Positions 35,016 to 42,989 of a stretch of DNA of 64,000 nucleotides are shown in pieces. The DNA lies in contig JBKHYJ010000045.1 in the NCBI GenBank assembly GCA_046565505.1, positions 1-64,000 on the forward strand, read 5' to 3'. Positions within the stretch are counted from its first letter, which is position 1. Every line of letters starts with the position of its first letter. Both the position numbers and the translations under genes were made by a program. Origin of the DNA: JBKHYJ01 sp046565505 (lineage in GTDB: Bacteria; Acidobacteriota; Blastocatellia; UBA7656). The notes beneath the pieces are model-generated. The model was given only the letters and a program-made list of their open reading frames with translations. It ran no database searches and had not been told where the DNA came from.

Positions 35016-37490
35016 ATGAGGCATGATAAGCGCATGTTTACCCGGCTGTTTAAAGTAATCTCACTGGCATTAATAATCCTGTGCGCGGCCGCGTCCTTCT
35101 CGCCGCGGTCCGAGGCGCAGTCGTTCGCCGTCAGCTCCGGCGACGAAATCCGCAGGGGCCAGGTGGTGGTAGAGATACGGCCCGGCGCGTCGATTGAGGC
35201 GATCAACGCCCGCGTCGGAACGGCGACGGTCGGCCGCATCTACGGCACGAACTTCTACAGGCTCGCGACCCCGAACGGGAAGAAGGAGAATAAGTACCGC
35301 AAGCGGCTCTTGAAGGACGCAGACGTGTTGAGCGCTTCGCTCAACCCACTGATAACCACCCCGGTCAACGTCTTCGGGAGGTCGGTGATCGGTTTCCCGG
35401 GTGATAAGCCGACGCGCGGCCAGGCGCAGGCACGCTACCTCGCGCAGCAGATTGTTGGTGATTTGAACGACATACACTCGCGCTCGCGCGGCGAAGGGGT
35501 GGTCGTGGCAGTGATTGATACGGGCATCGACCGCGCGCACCCTGACATCGCGCAGCACCTCTGGGCGGACGCGCGCGAGGTCGCCGGCGATGGGATTGAT
35601 AACGACGGCGATGGCTTGATAGATGATTTCGATGGGTGGGACTTCATCGCAAACACAGAGGACACGATGGAGCACCCCGGCGATGGTCAAAACTCCATCG
35701 CGGGGCATGGGACGTTCATCGCCGGCCTGATCGCGCTCGTAGCGCCGGGCGCTAAGATTATGCCGGTCCGCGCCTTCACTTCCGAAGGCGTGAGCGACGC
35801 TTTCACCGTGGCCGCGGCGATCAAGTACGCCACGGACCACGGCGCCCGCGTGATAAACCTCAGCTTCGGCACCCCGGACGAGTCCGAAGTAATGCACGAC
35901 GCGATTCGCTACGCGCGGCAGCGAGGCGTGTTGCTCGTGGCGGCCGTCGGCAACGAGAACAAGAGCAGTGACTCAAGCCCGCAGTTCCCGGCTAGCTGGG
36001 ACCAGGAGGTGATGGGCGTGGCGGCCATTGATTCCGAGAACCGCAAAGCAGGCTTCTCGAATTTCGGCAGCAAGGTCTCTGTCAGCGCGCCGGGCGTGGG
36101 CCTCGTGAGCCTGTTCCCCGAATCGAACAACAGCGCGGACTACGCCATGTGGAGCGGGACATCTTTCGCCGCGCCTTTGGCCTCCGCCGAAGCCGCGCTG
36201 ATCCTTAAAGACAGCCCTTCGCATGACGACGTGAGGGGGGCCATCGAGGGTAGCGCGTCCGCCATTGACGATAACAACCGCGGGTTTTCGGGCAAGCTCG
36301 GCAAAGGGCGCATAGACCCCCTTAAGGCGCTACAAAATCTTGACGCCGCGCTTACAAATCGGAGCGAGATTAAATTGACAGCCAGCGGGGTCGAGCCCGC
36401 CGCGCGCGGCAAAGCGGAGGCCATCGTCGCGGGCGCGGACCAGGAATTCGAGATCGAAGTAGAGGCCCTTCAGCCCCGCTCGGCTTACAAGGTAGTCGTT
36501 GACGGCAACGTAATAGTCGATGGGGCGGCCGCGAATGGCGGCGGCGCGGTGACAAGCAACTTCGGCGCTTTCAAGATTGAATTCGCGACGAACGCGTCGG
36601 GCGGGCGGCTGCCGCTCCCGGCCCCGCTCAACCCCGTCAGGAACATCAAGCAGGTTGAAGTGAGAGACGCGCAGAACCGCGTCGTGCTGTCGAACATGTT
36701 CGGCGCGCCACAGCCCGGCTCTGGCGTAGTGCTTGAGAAGGAGGCGCGCCTGACATCGGCCGGGCGTGCGAAAGGCCGCGCGCGTGCCGAGGTGGACCCC
36801 GAACGCGAAGAGCTTCGCGTGGACGCGGAAGAACTCGCGAACGGCGCGTCTTATGAAATCATAGCCGACGGCGTAAGGCTCGGCTCATTCACGGCACAGT
36901 CCGGCGCCCTGCGAGTTGAATTCACGAGCGACGGTTCGAGCGGCCATATGCTGCCGGCTTCGCTGAGGCCCGTCACGCGGATTCAGCGAATAGAGCTTCG
37001 CGATTCGGCCGGGCAGGTCGTCTTGCAGGGGGCTTTCCAGGCGGGCGGGGACGATTTCGGCGGCGAACAGGGCGGGGGCGATGACCACGGGGGCGGTTCA
37101 GGCGGTTCGGGCGGCTCGGGGGGCTCGGGTGGCGGCGGCTCGGGCGGAGGCGGGGGCAGCGGCTCGCCAGACATACAAAGAGAAGCCAGGCTCAATCACA
37201 CGGGGGCCGACGCCGACGCGGAAGGGAGAGTGAAGGTACGGTTCAGGAGCGGCCGCGAAGAGCTGGAGATCGAGGCGAACAAGCTTGATGCCAACACGCA
37301 GTACACTGTTATAGTCGATGGGTTTGTGCTCGGCACTTTCACCACGGAAAACTCCGGCAGTTTTGATCTAAGGCTGAGCACGGAAGAGGGCAGCTTGCCT
37401 TCCGCTTTGCGGCCCGTGACGAACATTCGCGCCGTCAACATAGTCAATATGTCAGGCGCGACGGTACTGTCGGGGGGCCCGCCCGTCTAA
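35016..37490 (+). CDS. secreted S8 subtilisin-like protease with three C-terminal repeats
   Basis: An 824-residue protein. Signal peptide: FKVISLALIILCAAASFSP, cleaved near SEA-QS. A propeptide-like segment runs to about residue 140. The catalytic triad is D168 (VIDTGID), H231 (AGHGTFIAG) and S383 (SGTSFAAP). The calcium-loop-like DGIDNDGDGLIDDFDG follows the Asp. Three homologous domains of about 100 residues lie near 447-560, 572-672 and 719-822 (EARLT..., RELxxD..., LRPVTxIxxxxxxD). A Gly/Ser/Asp-rich linker lies before the third. A secreted protease in a sigma/CHAT operon may be an output of the pathway. Confidence 0.9.
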   Translation: MRHDKRMFTRLFKVISLALIILCAAASFSPRSEAQSFAVSSGDEIRRGQVVVEIRPGASIEAINARVGTATVGRIYGTNFYRLATPNGKKENKYRKRLLKDADVLSASLNPLITTPVNVFGRSVIGFPGDKPTRGQAQARYLAQQIVGDLNDIHSRSRGEGVVVAVIDTGIDRAHPDIAQHLWADAREVAGDGIDNDGDGLIDDFDGWDFIANTEDTMEHPGDGQNSIAGHGTFIAGLIALVAPGAKIMPVRAFTSEGVSDAFTVAAAIKYATDHGARVINLSFGTPDESEVMHDAIRYARQRGVLLVAAVGNENKSSDSSPQFPASWDQEVMGVAAIDSENRKAGFSNFGSKVSVSAPGVGLVSLFPESNNSADYAMWSGTSFAAPLASAEAALILKDSPSHDDVRGAIEGSASAIDDNNRGFSGKLGKGRIDPLKALQNLDAALTNRSEIKLTASGVEPAARGKAEAIVAGADQEFEIEVEALQPRSAYKVVVDGNVIVDGAAANGGGAVTSNFGAFKIEFATNASGGRLPLPAPLNPVRNIKQVEVRDAQNRVVLSNMFGAPQPGSGVVLEKEARLTSAGRAKGRARAEVDPEREELRVDAEELANGASYEIIADGVRLGSFTAQSGALRVEFTSDGSSGHMLPASLRPVTRIQRIELRDSAGQVVLQGAFQAGGDDFGGEQGGGDDHGGGSGGSGGSGGSGGGGSGGGGGSGSPDIQREARLNHTGADADAEGRVKVRFRSGREELEIEANKLDANTQYTVIVDGFVLGTFTTENSGSFDLRLSTEEGSLPSALRPVTNIRAVNIVNMSGATVLSGGPPV

Positions 37491-37500
37491 GCGGCGCTGC

Positions 37501-39447
37501 TTGACGCGGCAGGAAGGGGCGACGCACACTTGCTGTGTGGCTCATTTGAAGCAAGACGGATGCGGGAAGGGGCGGCACGGGGCCGCTTCGGCATCGGCAT
37601 TCTATAAGAGTCTTTCGGCGCTGGCCTTCTGTCTCTTCTGCCTATTGCCTGTCGCCTTTTGCGCCGCGGTCACCTCGTTTCAACCGAGCATCCCGCGCGC
37701 AGAGGGCAGCACGCCCGGCCGCGTGTCGGAAGAGACTGCCGGCTGGTTGCTGAAGCAGGCGAGAGCTTATTTCAGTGGCGGGCAGACCGACCCATCCTTC
37801 GACCTGCGGGCGGCCCCGGCCGAAGCGAATCAGCGACGGCCTTCGATGCTTTTCATAACGACCTTCTCGCGCGGCGACGCGTCCCGGCCCGCCGTGGGCA
37901 CAGGCGACAGCCTCATAACCGCCCTCAAGTCCGCGCTCGATTCATCCGTCAGCCCCGAATCGCAGCCTGAGCTGCCCGGTCAATCAACAGGACGCATCGA
38001 GCTTGATCGCATCCAGGTAGATATTCTCGACGGCGATTTCACGACCATTGATAAGCCGGGCGATTCTAATAAGCCGGCTCCCGCCGCGCGCCCGGGCGGG
38101 GCGGCAACAGGGTTGGTCTCCGTCGGCGAAGAGGGGATAGTCGTCGAAGACGGCGCGCAAGCGCATTACCTCTTGCCTTCCGAGGTCATCTACAATTCCA
38201 TCGCGGCCGAAAGGCAAAGAGCCGATGATTTCCTCGACCGCGCGATGGCACGCCTGGGGTTAGCGCGCGGGGTTTGGCGCTCGCCGCAAATAAAGCTCAG
38301 CCGCTTTCGCACCATCTCATTTGTCGAAGACGCTTCGCGCGGTCGGGCCATCAAGGTCATGGGAGGCATTGTGCGCGTCGGGGAGGTCGGGCCGAAGCGG
38401 CTCCTCGCGGCGGCGCGGGCGGGCGGCGATTACCTTGTCCGTGTTCAGAAGCCTGACGGGAGCTTTCATTACTCCTACGACGCGGCCGAAGATCGCTTCG
38501 ACCCCAGGGCTTATAACATAGTGAGGCACGCCGGGACGGCGTTCTCTTTATTCGATCTCTACCGGGCGACGCGGGACGCGCGTTACCTGGAGGCGGCGCG
38601 CGGGGCGGTGAATTATTTGAAGACCCGCTTCCGCCCTTCGCATGCGGGTGACGCTCTGTACGTGCTCGACAACGACGGCAAAGCGAAGCTCGGCGCGAAC
38701 GGGCTCGCGCTGCTTGCGCTGACGAGGCAGATGGAGCTTGACCCGAAATCGGCTGACAGGGGAAGCGCCGTGAAGCTCGCCAATCTCATCCTGCTCATGC
38801 AGCGCAAGGACGGGTCGTTCGAGAGCTATTACAGGATTCGCGGTGACGAGCCGCGCGGCGTCGCTTCGCTCTACTACCCCGGCGAAGCTATTTTCGGGCT
38901 GGTCGAGTTATTCAGGCTGAATGGCGACAGGCGTTTATTTGATTCGGCGCGCCGCGGGGCGGAGTATTTAATAGAGTCGGAGAGGCGGATGGCAGCCCTT
39001 CCGCCCGACGCGTGGTCGATGCAAGCGCTCGAAGCATTATTCGGGATTGAGCGGGCGCTTGTGTACGTGGGGCACGCGATTGCGCTGGCGGAGGCGATGA
39101 TCGCCGAGCAATATACCGAGCAAGAGGCCCCTGTTTACGCGGGCGGTTTCCGACCGGGGCTGCCCCGCGCGACCCCCTCCGCGTCGCGCGCGGAGGGAAT
39201 GTTGGCGGCCTACAGGTTGGCGCGCGCGGCAAAAGACCCCCGCGCGTCGAAAATTGCGGCCGCGCTTATATCATCCGCGCGGTTTCAGCTCTCGCAGCAA
39301 TTCGACAGGGATAACAGCTTCTTCCTGCCCGCCCCCGGGCGGGCCGCCGGCGGTTTCCGCGAGGGGATCACGGCGATGCGAATCCGAATAGACTTCGTGC
39401 AGCACAACATCTCTTCGCTGCTCGGCATCGCCGGCTCGCTTTACTGA
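37501..39447 (+). CDS. AMMECR1-like domain fused to an alpha-toroid domain, secreted
   Basis: A 648-residue protein, start uncertain (TTG at 37501, GTG at 37537 possible). A hydrophobic signal segment occurs near residues 38-57. Residues about 100-290 resemble AMMECR1, with GLVSVGEEGIVVEDGAQAHY, LLPSEVIYN and RLGLARGVWRSPQIKLSRFR, although the family's RGCIG motif is replaced by RPAVG. Residues about 300-645 are repeated helical hairpins (GGDYLVRVQKPDGSFHYSYD, ANGLALLALTRQME, QRKDGSFESYY), like six-hairpin glycosidase or epimerase toroids. The function is unknown. It follows the subtilase by ten bases. Confidence 0.65.
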   Translation: MTRQEGATHTCCVAHLKQDGCGKGRHGAASASAFYKSLSALAFCLFCLLPVAFCAAVTSFQPSIPRAEGSTPGRVSEETAGWLLKQARAYFSGGQTDPSFDLRAAPAEANQRRPSMLFITTFSRGDASRPAVGTGDSLITALKSALDSSVSPESQPELPGQSTGRIELDRIQVDILDGDFTTIDKPGDSNKPAPAARPGGAATGLVSVGEEGIVVEDGAQAHYLLPSEVIYNSIAAERQRADDFLDRAMARLGLARGVWRSPQIKLSRFRTISFVEDASRGRAIKVMGGIVRVGEVGPKRLLAAARAGGDYLVRVQKPDGSFHYSYDAAEDRFDPRAYNIVRHAGTAFSLFDLYRATRDARYLEAARGAVNYLKTRFRPSHAGDALYVLDNDGKAKLGANGLALLALTRQMELDPKSADRGSAVKLANLILLMQRKDGSFESYYRIRGDEPRGVASLYYPGEAIFGLVELFRLNGDRRLFDSARRGAEYLIESERRMAALPPDAWSMQALEALFGIERALVYVGHAIALAEAMIAEQYTEQEAPVYAGGFRPGLPRATPSASRAEGMLAAYRLARAAKDPRASKIAAALISSARFQLSQQFDRDNSFFLPAPGRAAGGFREGITAMRIRIDFVQHNISSLLGIAGSLY

Positions 39448-39490
39448 AGGTGGATTGCGGATTACGGACCGCGGATTTAAGATTTCGGGT
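39448..39490. repeat. degenerate GGATTNN heptad repeat
   Basis: After the upstream stop, the sequence runs in seven-base units GGATTGC, GGATTAC, GGACCGC, GGATTTA, AGATTTC. A related array occurs before hisG. Such heptads resemble the short tandemly repeated repetitive sequences described in cyanobacteria. Confidence 0.6.
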
Positions 39491-40126
39491 ATGCGTGAGC
39501 CTTCCAGGTCAGGGCCGGAAAGTACTAAACCCCGAGGCCTCCGACCCGCCATATTCATTGATCGCGATGGCACAATCAACGAAGATCATGGTTACGTGTC
39601 CAGCCCCGACGAGCTGATAATGTACCCGTGGGCGGCCGAGGCCGTGCGGCTTGTCAACGAGTCGGGACTGCTTGCGATAGTGATTACCAACCAATCCGGC
39701 ATAGCCCGCCGGCTGTACACGGAGGAGACGCTCGCCGCGATCCACGAACGCATGGCGAGCGATCTCGCGCAAGGCGGCGCGAGGGTCGACGCGATATATT
39801 ATTGCCCGCACCACCCTGAAATCGGGGATGAGCGATACCGCAGGGCATGCGAGTGCCGAAAGCCCGGCCCCGGCATGCTGCTGGCGGCCGCCCGCGAACA
39901 TGGGGTTGACCTCCCGCGCTCTTACGTAATCGGAGACAAGGCGAGCGACATAAATCTGGCAACGGGCGCGGGCGCCCGCGGCGCGCTCGTGCTGACGGGC
40001 TATGGCCGCGAGACGCTGGCGCGCCATGACCGCTGGCCTTGCGCGCCCGCGATCGTGGCCGACAACCTCCTTGAGGCCGTTAAGCTGATACTTGACAGCG
40101 GCCTGGGGTCGGATGTCAGATGTTAA
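39491..40126 (+). CDS. HAD-family histidinol/heptose-bisphosphate phosphatase (GmhB-like)
   Basis: A 211-residue HAD phosphatase. FIDRDGTINEDHGYV supplies the nucleophile Asp; ITNQSGIARRLY the second motif; CRKPGPGML and VIGDKASDINLA the rest. The zinc loop is visible as CPHHP and CECRKP (C, H, C, C ligands). This fits D-glycero-D-manno-heptose-1,7-bisphosphate 7-phosphatase, used in LPS core synthesis. Closely related histidinol phosphatases share the fold, and no separate histidinol phosphatase is seen in the window, so that role is possible. Confidence 0.85.
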   Translation: MREPSRSGPESTKPRGLRPAIFIDRDGTINEDHGYVSSPDELIMYPWAAEAVRLVNESGLLAIVITNQSGIARRLYTEETLAAIHERMASDLAQGGARVDAIYYCPHHPEIGDERYRRACECRKPGPGMLLAAAREHGVDLPRSYVIGDKASDINLATGAGARGALVLTGYGRETLARHDRWPCAPAIVADNLLEAVKLILDSGLGSDVRC

Positions 40127-40241
40127 TCACAGTCGCCGGGGCGACGGGGCCGGCGCGTCGCTTCGCGCGGCGCGGTTATGCGAGCGGGGGCAAAGATTTC
40201 TTACTCCCCCGCGCTTCACGCAACTCCCCGATACCCGTTTT

Positions 40242-41942
40242 ATGCTGACACTACTCAACATCTCAAACGTCGCCTTGATTGATGAATTGCGAGTCGATTT
40301 CGACCGCGGGCTTAACCTCCTGACGGGCGAGACGGGCTCCGGCAAGTCGATCATAGTGGACGCGCTCGGCGTGCTGATCGGCGGGCGGTTCACGTCCGAC
40401 TTGCTGAAGGCGGGCGCGAGCCGCGCGTTCATAGAAGGGCTGTTTCTGGTCGCGCGAAATCCAGAGCTCGAAGAGATGCTGCGGGCCGCGGGCGTGGAGG
40501 TGGACGGCCGCGACGCGAGCGAGATAATCATCCGCCGCGAGCTCGCCACCAACGGCCGGAATAAAATATTCATCAACCATCAGCTCGCCACGCAGTCGCT
40601 CCTGCGCGACCTCAGGCCGTTCCTGGTGGACATACACGGGCAGGGCGAACAGCAGACGCTCTTCAACCCGGACACGCACCTGCAACTGCTCGACGCCTAC
40701 GCGGGCGTTGCCGCCCTGGGCCAGGAGGTCGCCGCGCGTTACAGGCGGTGGGCCGCGCTCAAAGGCGAACTGGACCAGCACCGCCGCGACGAGGCCGAAA
40801 AGTTTCAGCTCGTCGACATTCTACGATTCCAGATCGACGAGCTGGAGCGCGCGCGGCTGGCCGCGGGCGAAGACGAGCGGCTCGAAGAGGAGCGGCGGCG
40901 ATTGACGAACGTCGAGAAGCTGACGACGCTGTGCGCGGAGAGTTTCGAGCTGACTTACGAAGATAACGATTCCGCGATCACGCGCATACGCCAGGCGGCG
41001 CGCAGGGTCGAGGAGTTATCCGGGTACGAATCGAGCTTTCGCGGCTACCTCGAAGGGCTGGAGTCCGCGCGCGCGCTGCTTGAGGACCTGGCCTTCTCGC
41101 TCCGCGATTTCGCAGACAAGTTAGAGTTCTCGCCCGAGCGGCTGGCGGAGATAGAGCACAGGCTCGCCGAAATCTCCCGCCTCAAGCGCAAGTATGGCGG
41201 CTCGATTGATAGCGCGCTCGAACACCTGGCGCGGTCGCAGGACCGCCTGCGCCACATAGAGCGCGCCGACGAGCGCGAGTCGGAGTTGCGGGCCGAGCTT
41301 CGCGAGGCGCGGCGCGAGTACATAAGCGCGGCGCGGAAGCTCCATGCGGACCGCGCCCGGGCGGCTAAGAAATTCGAGCGGGCCGTCGAGCGCGACCTGG
41401 CGGAAGTCGCTATGGAGCACGCGAAGTTTCAGGCGCAGGTATCTCTGCCGACCGACCCGGAGTTGAACGACGAAGAGGCGTCGTCGTCTTTCACGCCGCG
41501 CGGGATTGACAGGGTAGAGTTCTATTTTTCGGCGAACGTGGGCGAGCCGCTCCGCCCCCTTGCGAAGGTGGCCTCGGGCGGCGAGGCCTCGCGGCTGATG
41601 CTCGTGTTGAAGACGATCGCTAGCGCGTCGGAGTTCCCGCGCACGATCGTATTCGACGAGATAGATTCCGGGATAGGGGGCCGCGTGAGCGAGGCCGTGG
41701 GCGTTAAGCTGAAGAAGCTTTCGGAGACCAACCAGGTGCTCTGCGTCACGCACCAGCCGCAGATAGCGCGCTTCGCCGACTCTCACCTGCTCGTGCGCAA
41801 AGAAGCGGTCGCGGGCCGCACGGAAGTCAGCGTCGACAGGCTCGACCGCAGGGGCCGCGTCGAAGAGATCGCGCGCATGCTCACGGGCGCCGAAATCACT
41901 GAGAGCGCACGCCGACATGCGAGGGAAATGCTCAAAGTGTGA
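40242..41942 (+). CDS. recN: DNA repair protein RecN
   Basis: A 566-residue SMC-like ATPase for double-strand break repair. MLTLLNISNVALIDELRVDF opens the head; Walker A is GETGSGKSI; DIHGQGEQQTLF is the RecN Q-loop motif. A long coiled coil spans about 160-380. The C-terminal head has the signature ASGGEASRLMLVLK, Walker B TIVFDEIDSGIGG and VTHQPQIA. The ATG at 40242 gives the standard N-terminus. Confidence 0.95.
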   Translation: MLTLLNISNVALIDELRVDFDRGLNLLTGETGSGKSIIVDALGVLIGGRFTSDLLKAGASRAFIEGLFLVARNPELEEMLRAAGVEVDGRDASEIIIRRELATNGRNKIFINHQLATQSLLRDLRPFLVDIHGQGEQQTLFNPDTHLQLLDAYAGVAALGQEVAARYRRWAALKGELDQHRRDEAEKFQLVDILRFQIDELERARLAAGEDERLEEERRRLTNVEKLTTLCAESFELTYEDNDSAITRIRQAARRVEELSGYESSFRGYLEGLESARALLEDLAFSLRDFADKLEFSPERLAEIEHRLAEISRLKRKYGGSIDSALEHLARSQDRLRHIERADERESELRAELREARREYISAARKLHADRARAAKKFERAVERDLAEVAMEHAKFQAQVSLPTDPELNDEEASSSFTPRGIDRVEFYFSANVGEPLRPLAKVASGGEASRLMLVLKTIASASEFPRTIVFDEIDSGIGGRVSEAVGVKLKKLSETNQVLCVTHQPQIARFADSHLLVRKEAVAGRTEVSVDRLDRRGRVEEIARMLTGAEITESARRHAREMLKV

Positions 41943-42110
41943 TGGCGGGTCGCGCGCCCGCAGCGTTAAAACTAAATATTGAAACAAGACTACTCTATGT
42001 TAGACTAGCCCGTGCTAAGAGGCGTCTTTGGTCCCCAGTATCAGGTGATGGAGCGGGTAGCCTCACCCTACGAATCAGCAGGAACGAATATCTAAAGTTT
42101 GGAGAGATAG

Positions 42111-42494
42111 ATGGGAGACGGTAACGCTTTCAACAACAGCGCGGAGGAGCGCCGCAAAGCCGAGGATCGTCGCTCGGGCGAAGACCGGCGCAAGCAGGAC
42201 CTGGGGCCGCCGCCCGGCATGGGCGAACGCCGCAGCGGGCGCGACCGCCGCCTGTTTGATCGCCGCGCGCAGGGCTCTACCACGGGCCAACTGCTGGTCG
42301 AGGTGGGGCGCTTCGCGGCCGAAAACATGGTCTTTCGCCAGAAGGGCAATAAGGCGGCCGCACGCCGCGCGCGGAAACATCTTTCGCTGATAATGAAGCT
42401 CGCCAAGCAGCGCCGGGCGGAAATCTCCGCCGAGATAAAGGGGCTCTCGCCGGAGGAAGCAGCCGCCTCCGACGACGACGAATCCGACGAGTAG
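42111..42494 (+). CDS. small charged protein with ERRxGxDRR repeats
   Basis: A 127-residue protein behind a good GGAGAG. The first 55 residues contain three Arg-rich repeats (ERRKAEDRR, RRSGEDRR, ERRSGRDRR). The middle is basic and helical (GNKAAARRARKHLSLIMKLAKQRR), and the tail is acidic. It is probably cytoplasmic and possibly binds nucleic acid. No family was recognised. Confidence 0.65.
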   Translation: MGDGNAFNNSAEERRKAEDRRSGEDRRKQDLGPPPGMGERRSGRDRRLFDRRAQGSTTGQLLVEVGRFAAENMVFRQKGNKAAARRARKHLSLIMKLAKQRRAEISAEIKGLSPEEAAASDDDESDE

Positions 42495-42611
42495 GTCGCC
42501 GCAGGTTATTGTCTATACTCAGTCCCGAGGCGTGTTGATTACCAAAGATGCTTTCTGAATCTCACGCCGCAGAGTCACACGGATGATTTAAGCATCCAGC
42601 CGGGGGCCGCC

Positions 42612-42989
42612 TCACTCTTTGGCACGCAGCCTCGCCTCCAGCCGCCGCCGGAGATCAACGTAATCTTCGACGAACCGATTCAGCGTGACGATGAAAGGTA
42701 TCTGAAGCGCCGCCGCGTCGTCGGCCCGCCGCTCAAGCTCGCGGGCCTCTTCGGAGTCAGGCGCTACGCCGTCAAGTTTCTCCATTATCTCATGCACGTT
42801 TTCGCCGCGCGGGTGCCTATGGTAGCAGAAGCTGATAAGCGACAGCGTCAACCCGTCGATAACCGACTGCACTTGATCGGCATCGTCAGGAGAGAAACGC
42901 CTCATCAAGAATGAATGCTCAGGCGCCTCGGTGGCCCTGGCAAATTCGAGGACTCTTTGTTGAAGGTCATCTGGTGGCCCGGCGCTCAT
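42612..42989 (-). CDS. conserved hypothetical helical protein
   Basis: A 125-residue, mainly helical acidic protein with no signal peptide, membrane segment or known motif. Its start codon overlaps the comEC start on the other strand by two bases. Function unknown. Confidence 0.55.
   Translation of the reverse strand: MSAGPPDDLQQRVLEFARATEAPEHSFLMRRFSPDDADQVQSVIDGLTLSLISFCYHRHPRGENVHEIMEKLDGVAPDSEEARELERRADDAAALQIPFIVTLNRFVEDYVDLRRRLEARLRAKE

Noticed and set aside
37083..37166. Tandem GGCTCG/GGCGGC-type repeat as a mobile or CRISPR-like array
   Set aside because: It encodes an in-frame Gly/Ser linker in the subtilase; it is low-complexity coding sequence.
29856..39447. A type III-E CRISPR (Craspase) locus
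   Set aside because: A TPR-CHAT and sigma factors are present, but there is no gRAMP/Cas7-11 effector, cas1/cas2 or repeat array.
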